A stretch of 36,821 bases of DNA from Pontibacter harenae (GCF_020907245.1 NZ_JAJJWH010000044.1:1-36821), one strand, 5' to 3'. Shown: positions 14,146 through 23,261, counted from the stretch's first letter. The notes: generated from the letters alone by a model not told the origin. Numbers and translations: made by a program.

Positions 14146-16422
14146 TTACAGTAAACTCTTTAACTTGGAAAAAGCGGGAAGCTTTTCTTTGACTTGAAAA
14201 CTTGTTTTGCCTAGTTGACGGCCGTTCTCACTGTAAATTTCAATGCAGTTTTCACCTGGCAAGAATATGTTTCCAGAAGAGCTACCCCAACCTGCCAGGT
14301 ATAAAAATGTACCTTCTGGAGTGTAGTTTAAATTCGCAGTAAAAGATGCCCCAGCAGGAGAAATTCTAGGGTCGGAATATAAGCCTCCCTTAGGATTTAT
14401 GAATTTTACCCTCACATTAAAGGTGCCTTGCCGTTCAGTAAGCATGGTTACACGTAGCCGGGTATAAATAAACCGCACATCCTTAGCCAGAAAAGTGGTT
14501 GTAGGCTCACTGTCTTCTTTTGAGGAGAACAGGTCTATCGCTTCGATTAGGAAAGGCTGGCTTTCTGATATTTTAGCTAACTTCGATCTAACAGAGAATA
14601 ACTCCTCCTGCAACACCTTTTCTTTTTCTAGCTGTTCTGCCTGCATTTTCTCAAGCGTATGTTTCTCTGTCTCCAGGCGGTGCTTTTCTGCTTCAAGTGT
14701 ATGTTGCTTTTCTTCAAGGCTTACTTTCTCTTTTTCCAGAGCAACCTTCTCTTTTTCAAAAGTAGGTTGCTGCTTTTGAATTGGAACTTCTACGGGCTTT
14801 ATTACGGACTCTTTTACAGGCACTTTCACAATCTTAACTTCTTGCTGCTTTTGAAGCTTTTCATCTTGTTGCTTTCGAAGTTGCTCTTCTTGTTGCCTGC
14901 GTAGTTCTTCTTCTTTCTCTTTTAAACTTGCCTTGTAGCTTTCCAGTTCATCATTTTTAGTTTGCAGGGCATCCGTCAAATGTTTGGCCTCTAGCTCCAG
15001 CATTTCAATTTTTTCGCGAAGCTTGTTTTCCTGCTGTTCAGAGGCTAGTTCTAAAGCTTCAATTCGGCTCTTAAAGTTTTCCTGCTGTTTTTTGGCACCT
15101 AATTCCAGCGACTGAAGCTGTTTACCAAAGCCTTCTTCCTGGTTCTTAGATTCAGATTTCAGATCCTGAACCAGTTGCTCGTATGCGTCTTCAAGCGACT
15201 TCGCCTCTAGTTCTAATGCTACTACCTTTTTCTGTAGTTTATCCTGCATTTCACGGGCCTCTTTCTCAGATTTATTAAGAACAGACTTCAGAATCTCTTT
15301 TTGATTCTTAAGCTCCAACTCCAACTTTTGCACAGTGCTTTGCTGTTGATCAGCCTGTTTTATAGCCTCATTCTCTAGCTCCTTGATTCTGTTCAGAAGC
15401 ACATTTCGATTGTTCTTCGTGTCCAGCTCCATCTTTTGGATAGTACGCTGATGTGCATCTTCAAGGGCTTTGGCTTTGTGCTCTAGTTCATTTACTTTTT
15501 TCTGCAGCTCTTGCTGTAGTTCGCTGGCTTCTTTCTCTGCTTTCTGCTGTGCATTCAGCAGTGTTTCCTTCTCTTTGTTAAAATCAGACTCCAGCTTCTG
15601 CATTGCATTTTGCTGTGCTGCTACAAGCGCTTCTTTTTCGTTTTTGAAGTCAAGTTCCAGTTTCTGTACAAAGCTTTGCTGTGCCTCTTTCTGTCGGAGA
15701 GCTTCGGCTTCTAACTGCTTTATTTTGTTTTGAAGTTCGTTTCTAACCTTGTTGGCTTCAAGGTCAAGTTGTTGCACGGCAGCCTGATGTGCTTTTTGTT
15801 GCACATTGGCTTCTCGCTCCAGTTCCTTTATTTTTTTTTGTAGTATGTCTTGTTGCTGGCGGGCTTCCGCTGCAGATTTCTCATACTTAAACTGAATTTC
15901 TTTCTGCCTGCTTTTAGCCTCTTGTTCCAGCTTCTGTACAGTGGCCAGGTGTTGGCTTTTTTGATTTTTGGCTTCTAGCTCTAGTCTTTCCAGTACACCT
16001 AAAAGTGTATCTTTTTGGCTCTTGGCCTCAAACAAAGACTTTACATATTTTTCCAGATCCTCATTTAAGGCTTTTTTCTCAGCTTGGATGTGAAGTAATA
16101 CTCTGCTTTGCTCACGTATCTGCGCCTCCAATCTGGCGTTCATGCGTTCAAGGTGCTGTACTTCAGATGGATTAGAAGCTGCGGCTTGTGCGGGACCAGA
16201 TTTACTTTTAGACAGTAAATCGTAATTCCTTCTCTTAAGCTGATCAGATAATACAGTATAAGCCTCCTGTACCTCTTTAAAATAGTTCTCGAAAAAGCTG
16301 TCGCCCTGATTTAAATCGGGATGTACTTTTTTTGAGATTTTTCTGTAAGCATCTTTAATTTCATTCAGCGATGCTGTTTCTTTTATTCCTAAAGTAACAT
16401 AGTAGTTCTTCTTCATCTTCAT
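14146..16422 (-). CDS. J-domain protein with long repetitive coiled coil and C-terminal beta domain
   Basis: 758 residues. Residues 5-70 form a J domain with the HPD triad at 34-36 (KKVHPDLNQG), which stimulates Hsp70 ATPase. No Gly/Phe region, zinc fingers or DnaJ substrate domain follows. Instead residues about 88-615 are a continuous Lys/Glu/Gln-rich coiled coil built from diverged repeats of the type VQKLELEAKNQKE and KKIKELEREA. After a Lys/Val/Pro spacer (VKVPVKESVIKPVEVP) it continues with charged EKEKVALEKEKVSLEEK runs. The C-terminal ~115 residues are different: predicted beta strands with RLRVTMLTERQGTFNVRVKF, LYLAGWGSSSGNIFLPGENC and a terminal KEKLPAFSKLKSLL. There is no signal peptide. 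It may recruit DnaK to a filament or surface. Two in-frame ATGs (16422, 16416) are equivalent. Confidence 0.85.
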   Translation of the reverse strand: MKMKKNYYVTLGIKETASLNEIKDAYRKISKKVHPDLNQGDSFFENYFKEVQEAYTVLSDQLKRRNYDLLSKSKSGPAQAAASNPSEVQHLERMNARLEAQIREQSRVLLHIQAEKKALNEDLEKYVKSLFEAKSQKDTLLGVLERLELEAKNQKSQHLATVQKLEQEAKSRQKEIQFKYEKSAAEARQQQDILQKKIKELEREANVQQKAHQAAVQQLDLEANKVRNELQNKIKQLEAEALRQKEAQQSFVQKLELDFKNEKEALVAAQQNAMQKLESDFNKEKETLLNAQQKAEKEASELQQELQKKVNELEHKAKALEDAHQRTIQKMELDTKNNRNVLLNRIKELENEAIKQADQQQSTVQKLELELKNQKEILKSVLNKSEKEAREMQDKLQKKVVALELEAKSLEDAYEQLVQDLKSESKNQEEGFGKQLQSLELGAKKQQENFKSRIEALELASEQQENKLREKIEMLELEAKHLTDALQTKNDELESYKASLKEKEEELRRQQEEQLRKQQDEKLQKQQEVKIVKVPVKESVIKPVEVPIQKQQPTFEKEKVALEKEKVSLEEKQHTLEAEKHRLETEKHTLEKMQAEQLEKEKVLQEELFSVRSKLAKISESQPFLIEAIDLFSSKEDSEPTTTFLAKDVRFIYTRLRVTMLTERQGTFNVRVKFINPKGGLYSDPRISPAGASFTANLNYTPEGTFLYLAGWGSSSGNIFLPGENCIEIYSENGRQLGKTSFQVKEKLPAFSKLKSLL

Positions 16423-17111
16423 CTCTCAATAGCAGAGCAGCAATAAGAATATCACCTATAAGCTTTGTTTAAGGGGTTTTTCTAGGCTGGCAATGCTTCC
16501 TGAACTAAATAATTTATGAAAGCTAATTTAAAGTATCAGCAGTCTACAAGCATAGCCAATACATGCTTAGACGTTTGATTTTTAATAAAGTTGTTTCTTT
16601 ATATATAATAATTTGAATTTTTATGCGACTGTGTCTGATCTGTTGCTGTCTTAAGAGGAGTTTCTAGAAGGCTAATAAGCTGTATTTTTAGTGTTAGTGC
16701 TGATATTCTATTTTTTATTTAGAAAATAACTTTGATGTATCTATACTCTTTTTGAGAAGTAGCTAAACTACTGAAAAATTTTTTAAACCCTCAAAAGAAT
16801 GACTATAGGCTATAATGTTAGTATATACGATGTTACAGTATTTTAGATGACTAGAAACCAATGTTGTTGCTGCTACATAATGCCTAAGGATTGAAGAATT
16901 AACATCTCCTCTTTAACAATAACCAAATTCCGTGCGTAGGATTAAAGCTGTTGAGCAGCAAGAACAAACTGGTACGTACTAGCAATTGTTGTAATGCTTT
17001 ACTACTACAGCACCCACACACTACGCTTAAGCCAAAGATGTCTCCACCTGCATCAGGGCAATCAAACCTTTATCTTGTATAAACATTAATTCTGATACCT
17101 ACGGTAAAACT
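16423..17111. other. Long AT-rich divergent intergenic region
   Basis: Almost 690 bases between the J-domain gene (-) and the paoA-like gene (+). There is no credible ORF, tRNA or repeat. TATCTTGT at 17071-17078 could be a -7 box for the molybdoenzyme operon, but no TTTG is placed upstream of it. The size leaves room for regulation of the aldehyde oxidoreductase genes; no regulator gene adjoins it. Confidence 0.45.
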
Positions 17112-17612
17112 ATGGGAAACAACTCTGTTACATCACCACCAAAATCTTCCGTTAAGCTTCATATCAATGGGGAGCAGAAGGAGCTGCAATTAGCTCCATG
17201 GACTTCGCTGCTCGACGCGCTGCGGGAACATCTAAACTTAACTGGCACCAAAAAAGGCTGCGATCACGGCCAGTGCGGTGCCTGCACTGTGCTCGTAGAC
17301 GGCAAACGTATTAATTCCTGCCTCACGTTAGCTGTGATGCAGCAGGACAAGGAAATCACCACCATTGAGGGACTGGCTAAAGACGGCGAATTGCACCCCG
17401 TGCAGCAGGCTTTTATTGACCACGACGCCTTCCAGTGCGGCTATTGCACACCAGGTCAAATCTGCTCTGTAATTGGTTTGGTGAACGAGGGCAAGGCCAA
17501 ATCTTTGGACGATATACGCGACCTGATGAGCGGCAACGTGTGCCGCTGCGGTGCTTATGTAAACATTGTAAAAGTAGTGCAGGAAGCACTGGAAAGGAGC
17601 GAATCTAAATGA
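17112..17612 (+). CDS. paoA: Aldehyde oxidoreductase [2Fe-2S] subunit, PaoA-like
   Basis: A 166-residue small subunit carrying two [2Fe-2S] clusters that pass electrons from the Mo site to FAD. The plant-type cluster has Cys50, Cys55, Cys58 (CDHGQCGAC) and Cys70; the alpha-helical cluster has Cys109, Cys112 (CGYCTPGQ), Cys144 and Cys146 (NVCRCGAY). Unlike E. coli PaoA it has no twin-arginine signal: the N-terminus is MGNNSVTSPPKSSVKLHING, and the upstream in-frame sequence back to the stop codon has no other start. The enzyme is therefore predicted to be cytoplasmic. Its stop overlaps the next start (ATGA). Confidence 0.92.
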   Translation: MGNNSVTSPPKSSVKLHINGEQKELQLAPWTSLLDALREHLNLTGTKKGCDHGQCGACTVLVDGKRINSCLTLAVMQQDKEITTIEGLAKDGELHPVQQAFIDHDAFQCGYCTPGQICSVIGLVNEGKAKSLDDIRDLMSGNVCRCGAYVNIVKVVQEALERSESK

Positions 17613-18604
17613 GAAGCTTTACCTATAACAAAGCAGATGATGTAGCCGCTGCCGTACAGGAAGTGTCTGCCAACCAGGAGGCTAAATTTATTGCAGGCGG
17701 CACCAACCTGCTAGACCTGATGAAGATTGACGTGATGAAGCCGCGTCACCTGATAGATATTACCCACCTGGCTTTAAAAACCATTGAAGAAACTGAAGAC
17801 GGCGGTTTGCGCCTCGGAGCACTCGCTACCAACGCCGATACAGCTTATAACGAGCAGGTGGAGAAGCGGTATCCCTTGTTATCGCATGCTATACTGGCAG
17901 GGGCTACGGGCCAGTTGCGGAACATGGCTACCGATGGCGGTAACCTGCTGCAACGCACCCGCTGCTATTACTTCTACGACACCGACACTCCTTGCAACAA
18001 ACGCGAGCCAGGTTCAGGTTGCTCTGCTATAAAAGGCTATAACCGAGACTTGGCTATATTGGGCACAAGCGAATATTGTATCGCTACGCATCCATCGGAT
18101 ATGGCAGTAGCCCTTGCCGCTTTGGAGGCAAAAATAAGAGTGACAGGCCCAGATGGTGATCGTGTTATTCCCATTGCGGAGTTTCACCGTTTGCCAGGCG
18201 ATACTCCACACATAGACAGTAATCTGCAACCAAACGAGATTATTACGGCCATAGACCTGCCTGCTAAAGGATTTGCCAACCACTATACTTACATGAAGCT
18301 GCGCGATCGTGCATCTTATGCCTTTGCGCTAGTATCGGTGGCTGCTGCCTTGGAAATGGACGGTGACACTATAAAAGAAGCCCGCATTGCACTGGGCGGT
18401 GTGGCGCATAAGCCTTGGCGTTTACCTGCAGCCGAAGCCATGCTAAGCGATCAAAAAGCTACCAAAGAAAACTTTCGGATGGTGGCAGAGGCTTACTTGG
18501 AGGGGGCCAAAGGCTACGGGCATAACGACTTTAAAATTGAGTTGGCGAAACGGGCAGTCGTTCGTGCGCTGCAACAGGCTTTAGAAATGGAGGTGAAATC
18601 ATGA
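17609..18604 (+). CDS. paoB: Aldehyde oxidoreductase FAD subunit with extra 4Fe-4S motif, PaoB-like
   Basis: A 331-residue FAD-binding subunit of the CO-dehydrogenase/xanthine-dehydrogenase medium-chain family. FAD motifs: KFIAGGTNLLDLM (about 26-38) and ATDGGNLLQRTRC (107-119). It carries an inserted loop with Cys119, Cys129, Cys138 and Cys157 (CYYFYDTDTPCNKREPGSGC ... EYCIATHPSD). The same loop distinguishes E. coli PaoB, where these cysteines hold an additional [4Fe-4S] cluster; that assignment is family knowledge. It starts inside the paoA stop and ends inside the paoC start, both by ATGA overlaps, so the three subunits are translationally coupled. Confidence 0.92.
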   Translation: MRSFTYNKADDVAAAVQEVSANQEAKFIAGGTNLLDLMKIDVMKPRHLIDITHLALKTIEETEDGGLRLGALATNADTAYNEQVEKRYPLLSHAILAGATGQLRNMATDGGNLLQRTRCYYFYDTDTPCNKREPGSGCSAIKGYNRDLAILGTSEYCIATHPSDMAVALAALEAKIRVTGPDGDRVIPIAEFHRLPGDTPHIDSNLQPNEIITAIDLPAKGFANHYTYMKLRDRASYAFALVSVAAALEMDGDTIKEARIALGGVAHKPWRLPAAEAMLSDQKATKENFRMVAEAYLEGAKGYGHNDFKIELAKRAVVRALQQALEMEVKS

Positions 18605-20820
18605 TAGGAAACCAAACAGGAAAACCAGTCAACCGTGTTGACGGTCGCCTAAAAGTAACGGGCGGGGCAAAATACGCCGCTGAGTTCACGGCTCCAAATA
18701 TGGCCTACGGCTTTGTGGTGAATAGTAAAATAGCTAAGGGCAAGATAAAAAGTATTGATACCAGCAAAGCTTTAGCGCTGGATGGCGTGCTGGAGGTATT
18801 TACGCATGAAAACCGCCCAGGCTATGTGTGGGGCGACAAAAACTACCAGGACAAAGATTCTCCTCCAGGCTCTCCGTTCCGCCCGTTGTACGACAACGAG
18901 GTGCAGTTTAGCATGCAGCCGATTGCGCTGGTGGTGGCCGAAACGTATGAACTGGCACGATATGGTGCTATACTGGTAGAGGTGGAATACGAAAACTACT
19001 CTTTTGATACTGATTTTGAGAAGAATATTAAGCAAGCCTACATACCAGAAAAGTATAAATCGTCTAAACCGCCAGAACCCTGGGGCAATCCTGATGAGGC
19101 TCTAGCTAACGCTGCAGTCAAAATAGAAGCAGAGTATAGCCACCCCAGCGAACACCATAACCCGATAGAGATGCATGCCAGCCTTGCTATCTGGGAAGAA
19201 GGCGGTAAACTGACGGTATACGACAAAATACAGGGAGTACAGAATAGCCAGCAGTACATTGCCAACGCCTTCGGGATGCAGCAGGAAGATGTACACGTAA
19301 TCTCTCCTTTTGTGGGAGGAGCATTTGGCTCGGGGTTGCGCCCGCAGTATCAGTTGTTCCTAGCTGTGTTGGCGGCGCGGGAGCTGAAGCGCCCTGTAAA
19401 AGTAGTGCTGACGCGGCAGCAGATGTTCTCCTTTGGGCATAGGCCTAAAACAGTGCAAAAGTTTGCTTTAGGAGCAGACACCGACGGTAAACTAAAGGCC
19501 GTACAGCACGATGCTTTTGGCGAGACATCGAAATTTGAAGACTACTCCGAAAATGTGGTGATATGGCCTGGTGTGCTGTACAACTGCGACAACGTAAAGG
19601 TAAGTCATAAGCTGGTGGCGCTCGATGTGTATACGCCGTTGGATATGCGAGCCCCAGGAGGTACCACGGGTATCTATGGGTTGGAATGTGCCATAGACGA
19701 ATTGGCCTACAAAGCAGGAGTAGACCCGCTGGAGTTCCGCAAAATGAACTATTCTGAAAAGGATCAGAATGAAGGTAAGCCTTTCTCAAGTAAAGAACTG
19801 CGCGAGTGCTACAGGCAAGGCGCAGAGAAGTTTGGTTGGGAGAAACGAAGCCTTGAGCCAAGATCGATGAAGGAAGGGCACAACCTGATTGGCTGGGGCT
19901 TCGCGCAGGGAGCTTGGGAAGCAACCCAAAAACAAGCCGCTGCTAAAGCTGTTTTGACAACCGACGGCAAGCTAACCGTAAGCTGCGCCACCGCCGATAT
20001 CGGAACAGGTACCTACACTGTCATGTCGCAGATTGCAGCGGAAACTGTTGGCCTGCCACTAGAGGACGTTACGTTCAAACTAGGAGATTCCTCATTGCCC
20101 AAGTCACCGTTGCAAGGTGGTTCCTGGACGGTTTCGTCTGTCGGCTCGGCGGTAAAACTGGTCTGCGATAAAGTACGTGAAAAGCTGTTGCAACTGGCAC
20201 AGCAGGTGGCAAATTCACCGTTGGCCAACGCTACTTTAGACGATGTTAACATTGAAGACGGTAAAATTAGTCTGAAAAATGATCCTGCGAAGGCCGTTAC
20301 TATAAAGGAAGCACTAGTCCAAAGCCAGGGAAAATCCATAGAAGAGAACGTGTCGAGCGAACCTGTGGAAGGGCAGCAAAAATATTCGCCCTATGCACAC
20401 TCGGCTACGTTTGTGGAGGTGAAGGTAGATGAGGATCTAGGAACTGTGAAGGTTACCCGCGTGGTAAGTGCCATCGCAGGTGGCCGCATTATCAACCCTA
20501 AAACAGCACGCAGCCAGATTTTAGGCGGTGTCGTGTGGGGTATAGGCGCGGCCATGGAAGAAGAGACAGTAATGGACAACAACCTGGGCCGTTTCATGAA
20601 CCACGACCTAGACAAATACCACGTGCCCGTAAACGCTGATGTGCATGATATTGAGGTGATTTTTGTAGAGGAGAAAGATGATCATGTGAACCCGCTTGGT
20701 GCGAAAGGTTTGGGAGAAATCGGGATAGTGAGTGTTGCCCCAGCCATTGCCAATGCCATCTTCCATGCCACAGGCAAACGGGTGCGGGAGCTGCCAATAA
20801 CGCTAGATAAGCTACTGTAA
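18601..20820 (+). CDS. paoC: Aldehyde oxidoreductase molybdenum subunit, PaoC-like
   Basis: A 739-residue large subunit of the molybdenum hydroxylase (xanthine oxidase) family, which binds the Mo cofactor and hydroxylates aldehydes to acids. Visible landmarks: NRVDGRLKVTGGAKYAAEF at the N-terminus, VGGAFGSGLRPQYQ (about 238-252), RAPGGTTGIYGLE, QGGSWTVSSVGSAV, and the catalytic Glu706 in AKGLGEIGIVSVAPA. The length is close to E. coli PaoC. The XdhC-like and MocA-like genes downstream fit a cytidine-dinucleotide cofactor with a terminal sulfido ligand. A terminator lies 150 bases after the stop. The actual aldehyde substrate cannot be read from sequence. Confidence 0.93.
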   Translation: MIGNQTGKPVNRVDGRLKVTGGAKYAAEFTAPNMAYGFVVNSKIAKGKIKSIDTSKALALDGVLEVFTHENRPGYVWGDKNYQDKDSPPGSPFRPLYDNEVQFSMQPIALVVAETYELARYGAILVEVEYENYSFDTDFEKNIKQAYIPEKYKSSKPPEPWGNPDEALANAAVKIEAEYSHPSEHHNPIEMHASLAIWEEGGKLTVYDKIQGVQNSQQYIANAFGMQQEDVHVISPFVGGAFGSGLRPQYQLFLAVLAARELKRPVKVVLTRQQMFSFGHRPKTVQKFALGADTDGKLKAVQHDAFGETSKFEDYSENVVIWPGVLYNCDNVKVSHKLVALDVYTPLDMRAPGGTTGIYGLECAIDELAYKAGVDPLEFRKMNYSEKDQNEGKPFSSKELRECYRQGAEKFGWEKRSLEPRSMKEGHNLIGWGFAQGAWEATQKQAAAKAVLTTDGKLTVSCATADIGTGTYTVMSQIAAETVGLPLEDVTFKLGDSSLPKSPLQGGSWTVSSVGSAVKLVCDKVREKLLQLAQQVANSPLANATLDDVNIEDGKISLKNDPAKAVTIKEALVQSQGKSIEENVSSEPVEGQQKYSPYAHSATFVEVKVDEDLGTVKVTRVVSAIAGGRIINPKTARSQILGGVVWGIGAAMEEETVMDNNLGRFMNHDLDKYHVPVNADVHDIEVIFVEEKDDHVNPLGAKGLGEIGIVSVAPAIANAIFHATGKRVRELPITLDKLL

Positions 20821-20822
20821 GC

Positions 20823-20856
20823 TTAGATGTTAGATACTAGAAATTAGATTTTAGAT
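20823..20856 (+). repeat. Short TTAGAT-type degenerate repeat
   Basis: Four copies of TTAGAT occur at 20823, 20830, 20844/45 and 20851 with 1-9 base spacers. The run is followed by ATTTCGACGAAG, which resembles fragments of interspersed intergenic repeats in Bacteroidota. It is non-coding. Confidence 0.4.
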
Positions 20857-20965
20857 TTTTGTATTTCGACGAAGCTAAGTTCTGTGCGACAGAAGGTGGT
20901 ACAAGCGTCTGCTTATGCCTTACCTAAGAAGTAGCTTACCTGTATAGGTAAAACCTAATGCTGGT

Positions 20966-21012
20966 TTCCCTGCTGTTTAAGGTTATAATACTGAAGCAGC
21001 AGGGAAATTTTT
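20966..21012 (+). terminator. Rho-independent terminator after the paoABC operon
   Basis: A perfect 10-bp stem (TTCCCTGCTG, 20966-20975, with CAGCAGGGAA, 20997-21006) with a 21-base loop and then ATTTTTT. Confidence 0.75.
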
Positions 21013-21084
21013 GATCAATATGATGAGCTATGCGTCTTGTGGCCTATGTCCTGAGTCTCTTTTCAACCTATAAACAAACTTAAC

Positions 21085-22059
21085 ATGCAACAGAATCTGA
21101 AAGGAAAAGTCGTGGTTTTAGTCGGAGCGTCGAGTGGAATAGGTCGTGCGGCTGCTTTGGAGTTTGCCCGCCATGGCGCTACATTGGTGCTGGCGGCGCG
21201 AAGAGAGGAGGTGCTTCAGGAGGTGGTAGCAGAGTGCGAAAGTATAGGCACGAAAGCAACTTATGTAAAAACAGACGTGACCGATGCGGATGCGCTACAA
21301 CTGCTGGCACAGGCTGCGATGCAGTATGGCGGTAAAATAGATGTTTGGATAAACAATGCAGGCATAGGCGCAATAGGCGAGTTTACGGAAACGCCCATCG
21401 AGGCGCACGAACAGGTAATTAAAACGAACTTGCTCGGGCACATACACGGTGCTTATGCCGTATTACCATATTTCAAACAGCAAGGGCATGGCATCCTGAT
21501 TAACACCATTTCGGTGGGAGGTTGGGTGCCAGAACCGTATACGGTGGCTTATGCAGCCAGTAAGTTCGGTCTGCGCGGCTACTCTGGTGCCTTGCGCGGT
21601 GAGCTGTTCAAGTGGCCTGAGATACACGTTTGCGATGTTTTTCCTGCCTTTGTCGATACACCAGGTTTTCAGCATGGCGGCAACTATATTGGCGTAAAAA
21701 TACAGCCTATACCACCTGTTTATGATCCGCAGCTAGTAGCTGATGCCATGGTTAAGCTAGCTTTGCATCCGAAGGAAAGTGTAACGGTAGGAGGGTCTGG
21801 ATATCTGATGCGACTTTCTTATATCTTGTTCCCAAGCCTGACGCGTCGTATACTTACAGGTATTATGGAAAACTACTTCAGCAGGGCAGAACCAGCCCCT
21901 ATTTCAGACAATAGTTTGTTCAAGCCTGGCGTTGGATCAGAAACTGGCATAGAAGGAGGTTGGCGATCACCGAAAGATCAGCGTAACTTTGCGCTTACAG
22001 GCGTAGCCCTTGTTGCGGGATTGGCCGCAGGTTTGTACCTTATCACACAGAAGAAGTAA
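21085..22059 (+). CDS. Short-chain dehydrogenase/reductase with C-terminal membrane anchor
   Basis: A 324-residue classical SDR using NAD(P)H. The cofactor motif GASSGIG is at 14-20 and the NNAG motif sits in WINNAGIG. The catalytic Ser143, Tyr156 and Lys160 are in place (Y156AASK160). The Rossmann domain ends near 250. A tail follows with GWRSPKDQRNF and a single hydrophobic helix at the very end (ALTGVALVAGLAAGLYLI then TQKK), which suggests C-terminal tail anchoring with the catalytic domain in the cytoplasm. It lies between the paoC terminator and the xdhC-like gene, 23 bases before the latter. It could interconvert alcohol and aldehyde for the PaoABC-like enzyme; that link is inferred from position only. 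Confidence 0.88.
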   Translation: MQQNLKGKVVVLVGASSGIGRAAALEFARHGATLVLAARREEVLQEVVAECESIGTKATYVKTDVTDADALQLLAQAAMQYGGKIDVWINNAGIGAIGEFTETPIEAHEQVIKTNLLGHIHGAYAVLPYFKQQGHGILINTISVGGWVPEPYTVAYAASKFGLRGYSGALRGELFKWPEIHVCDVFPAFVDTPGFQHGGNYIGVKIQPIPPVYDPQLVADAMVKLALHPKESVTVGGSGYLMRLSYILFPSLTRRILTGIMENYFSRAEPAPISDNSLFKPGVGSETGIEGGWRSPKDQRNFALTGVALVAGLAAGLYLITQKK

Positions 22060-22082
22060 GGCAGAGGTCAAGTTGAACATAC

Positions 22083-23261
22083 ATGAAGGAATTAAGTGAT
22101 ATAGTGCGTGCTTTTGAAGAGGCACAGAAAAAAAATAAGCAGACAGCGCTGGCTACGGTAGTGCACGTGCAAGGTTCTTCCTACCGAAGGCCTGGGGCAC
22201 GTATGCTGGTAACCGAAGATGGTCAGTTAACGGGTGCCATCAGCGGCGGCTGCCTGGAAGGTGATGCCCTGCGGAAAGCCCGCCTTGTGATGATGCAGCA
22301 AAAGGCGATGCTGGTTACATATGATACCACGGATGAGGACGATGCGAAACTGGGCGTAGGTCTGGGCTGCAACGGCATCATTCAGATATTGATCGAGCCG
22401 ATCAACGTAGAAGATCCTGCCAATCCTATCGCTTTCTTTAGAGCTTTCCTGAGCAAGCGGCAGCATGCGGTGGTGGTAACGTTGTTTTCTCTGGCTAACA
22501 GAACTGCGCCACAGCCTGGCACATGCCTTTTCCTGCCTGAAAAGGGTGAACTGCATGGCAGTACTTTAGATGAAAATTTTAAAGCTGTTTTGATAGCTGA
22601 TGCACAGGAGGCACTACTAAGCAGAACCTCTATAACTAAAACCTATGCTACAGAAGAAGCAGCTCTAACTGGTTTTGTAGAACTGCTTACACCAGCTGTT
22701 TCACTTATTGTTGTTGGGGCAGGAAACGATGCTGTGCCATTGGCTGGCATGGCTGCTATACTTGGCTGGGAAACGACTATAGTAGACGGTCGGGCCAATT
22801 ATGCTACCTCTGAGCGATTCCCTGCGGTGCATCGAGTTATGGTGGGAAAGCCAGAGCAAGTGCTGCAGCAGCTAAATCCAGATGAGCAGACAGTGTTTGT
22901 TCTCATGACCCATAACTACAATTACGATCTGGCAATGTTGCGCCAGCTATTACCGCTGCAGCTTCCGTATGTAGGTTCGCTTGGTCCTAAAAAGAAACTG
23001 GAGCGCATGCTAGAGGAATTAACAGACGAAGGTACAAAAATCAGCGATGAAGCATTGCAAAGCATTTATGGCCCAACAGGTTTGGAGATAGGGGCGGAGA
23101 CATCCGAAGAAATTGCCCTTTCTATTTTGGCAGAAATAAAAGCAGTTTTAGCTAAAAAAACAGGAACATCTTTAAGAGATAAGAAAGAAACCATCCATCA
23201 CCGCGAAGCAGGCACCATAGAACAAATAAACCTGGAAAAAGTAAGAAGCTGTTCTTTGTAG
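22083..23261 (+). CDS. xdhC: XdhC/PaoD-family molybdenum cofactor maturation and insertion protein
   Basis: A 392-residue XdhC-family chaperone. Such proteins bind the finished Mo cofactor, promote its sulfuration, and insert it into xanthine-oxidase-family enzymes. The N-terminal XdhC/CoxI domain shows TVVHVQGSSYRRPGARMLV and GAISGGCLEGDALRKA. The C-terminal Rossmann domain starts near residue 207 (LIVVGAGNDAVPLAGMAAIL) with FVLMTHNYNYDLAML and PYVGSLGPKKKLERML. The final 30 residues are charged and unlike the family core. It is probably co-transcribed with the SDR. Two molybdenum hydroxylases flank it, so it may serve either or both. Confidence 0.92.
   Translation: MKELSDIVRAFEEAQKKNKQTALATVVHVQGSSYRRPGARMLVTEDGQLTGAISGGCLEGDALRKARLVMMQQKAMLVTYDTTDEDDAKLGVGLGCNGIIQILIEPINVEDPANPIAFFRAFLSKRQHAVVVTLFSLANRTAPQPGTCLFLPEKGELHGSTLDENFKAVLIADAQEALLSRTSITKTYATEEAALTGFVELLTPAVSLIVVGAGNDAVPLAGMAAILGWETTIVDGRANYATSERFPAVHRVMVGKPEQVLQQLNPDEQTVFVLMTHNYNYDLAMLRQLLPLQLPYVGSLGPKKKLERMLEELTDEGTKISDEALQSIYGPTGLEIGAETSEEIALSILAEIKAVLAKKTGTSLRDKKETIHHREAGTIEQINLEKVRSCSL

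Noticed and set aside
16423..17111. A molybdenum-cofactor riboswitch in the long leader of the paoABC operon
   Set aside because: I could not find a stable, multi-stem structure or a recognisable consensus; the region is simply AT-rich.
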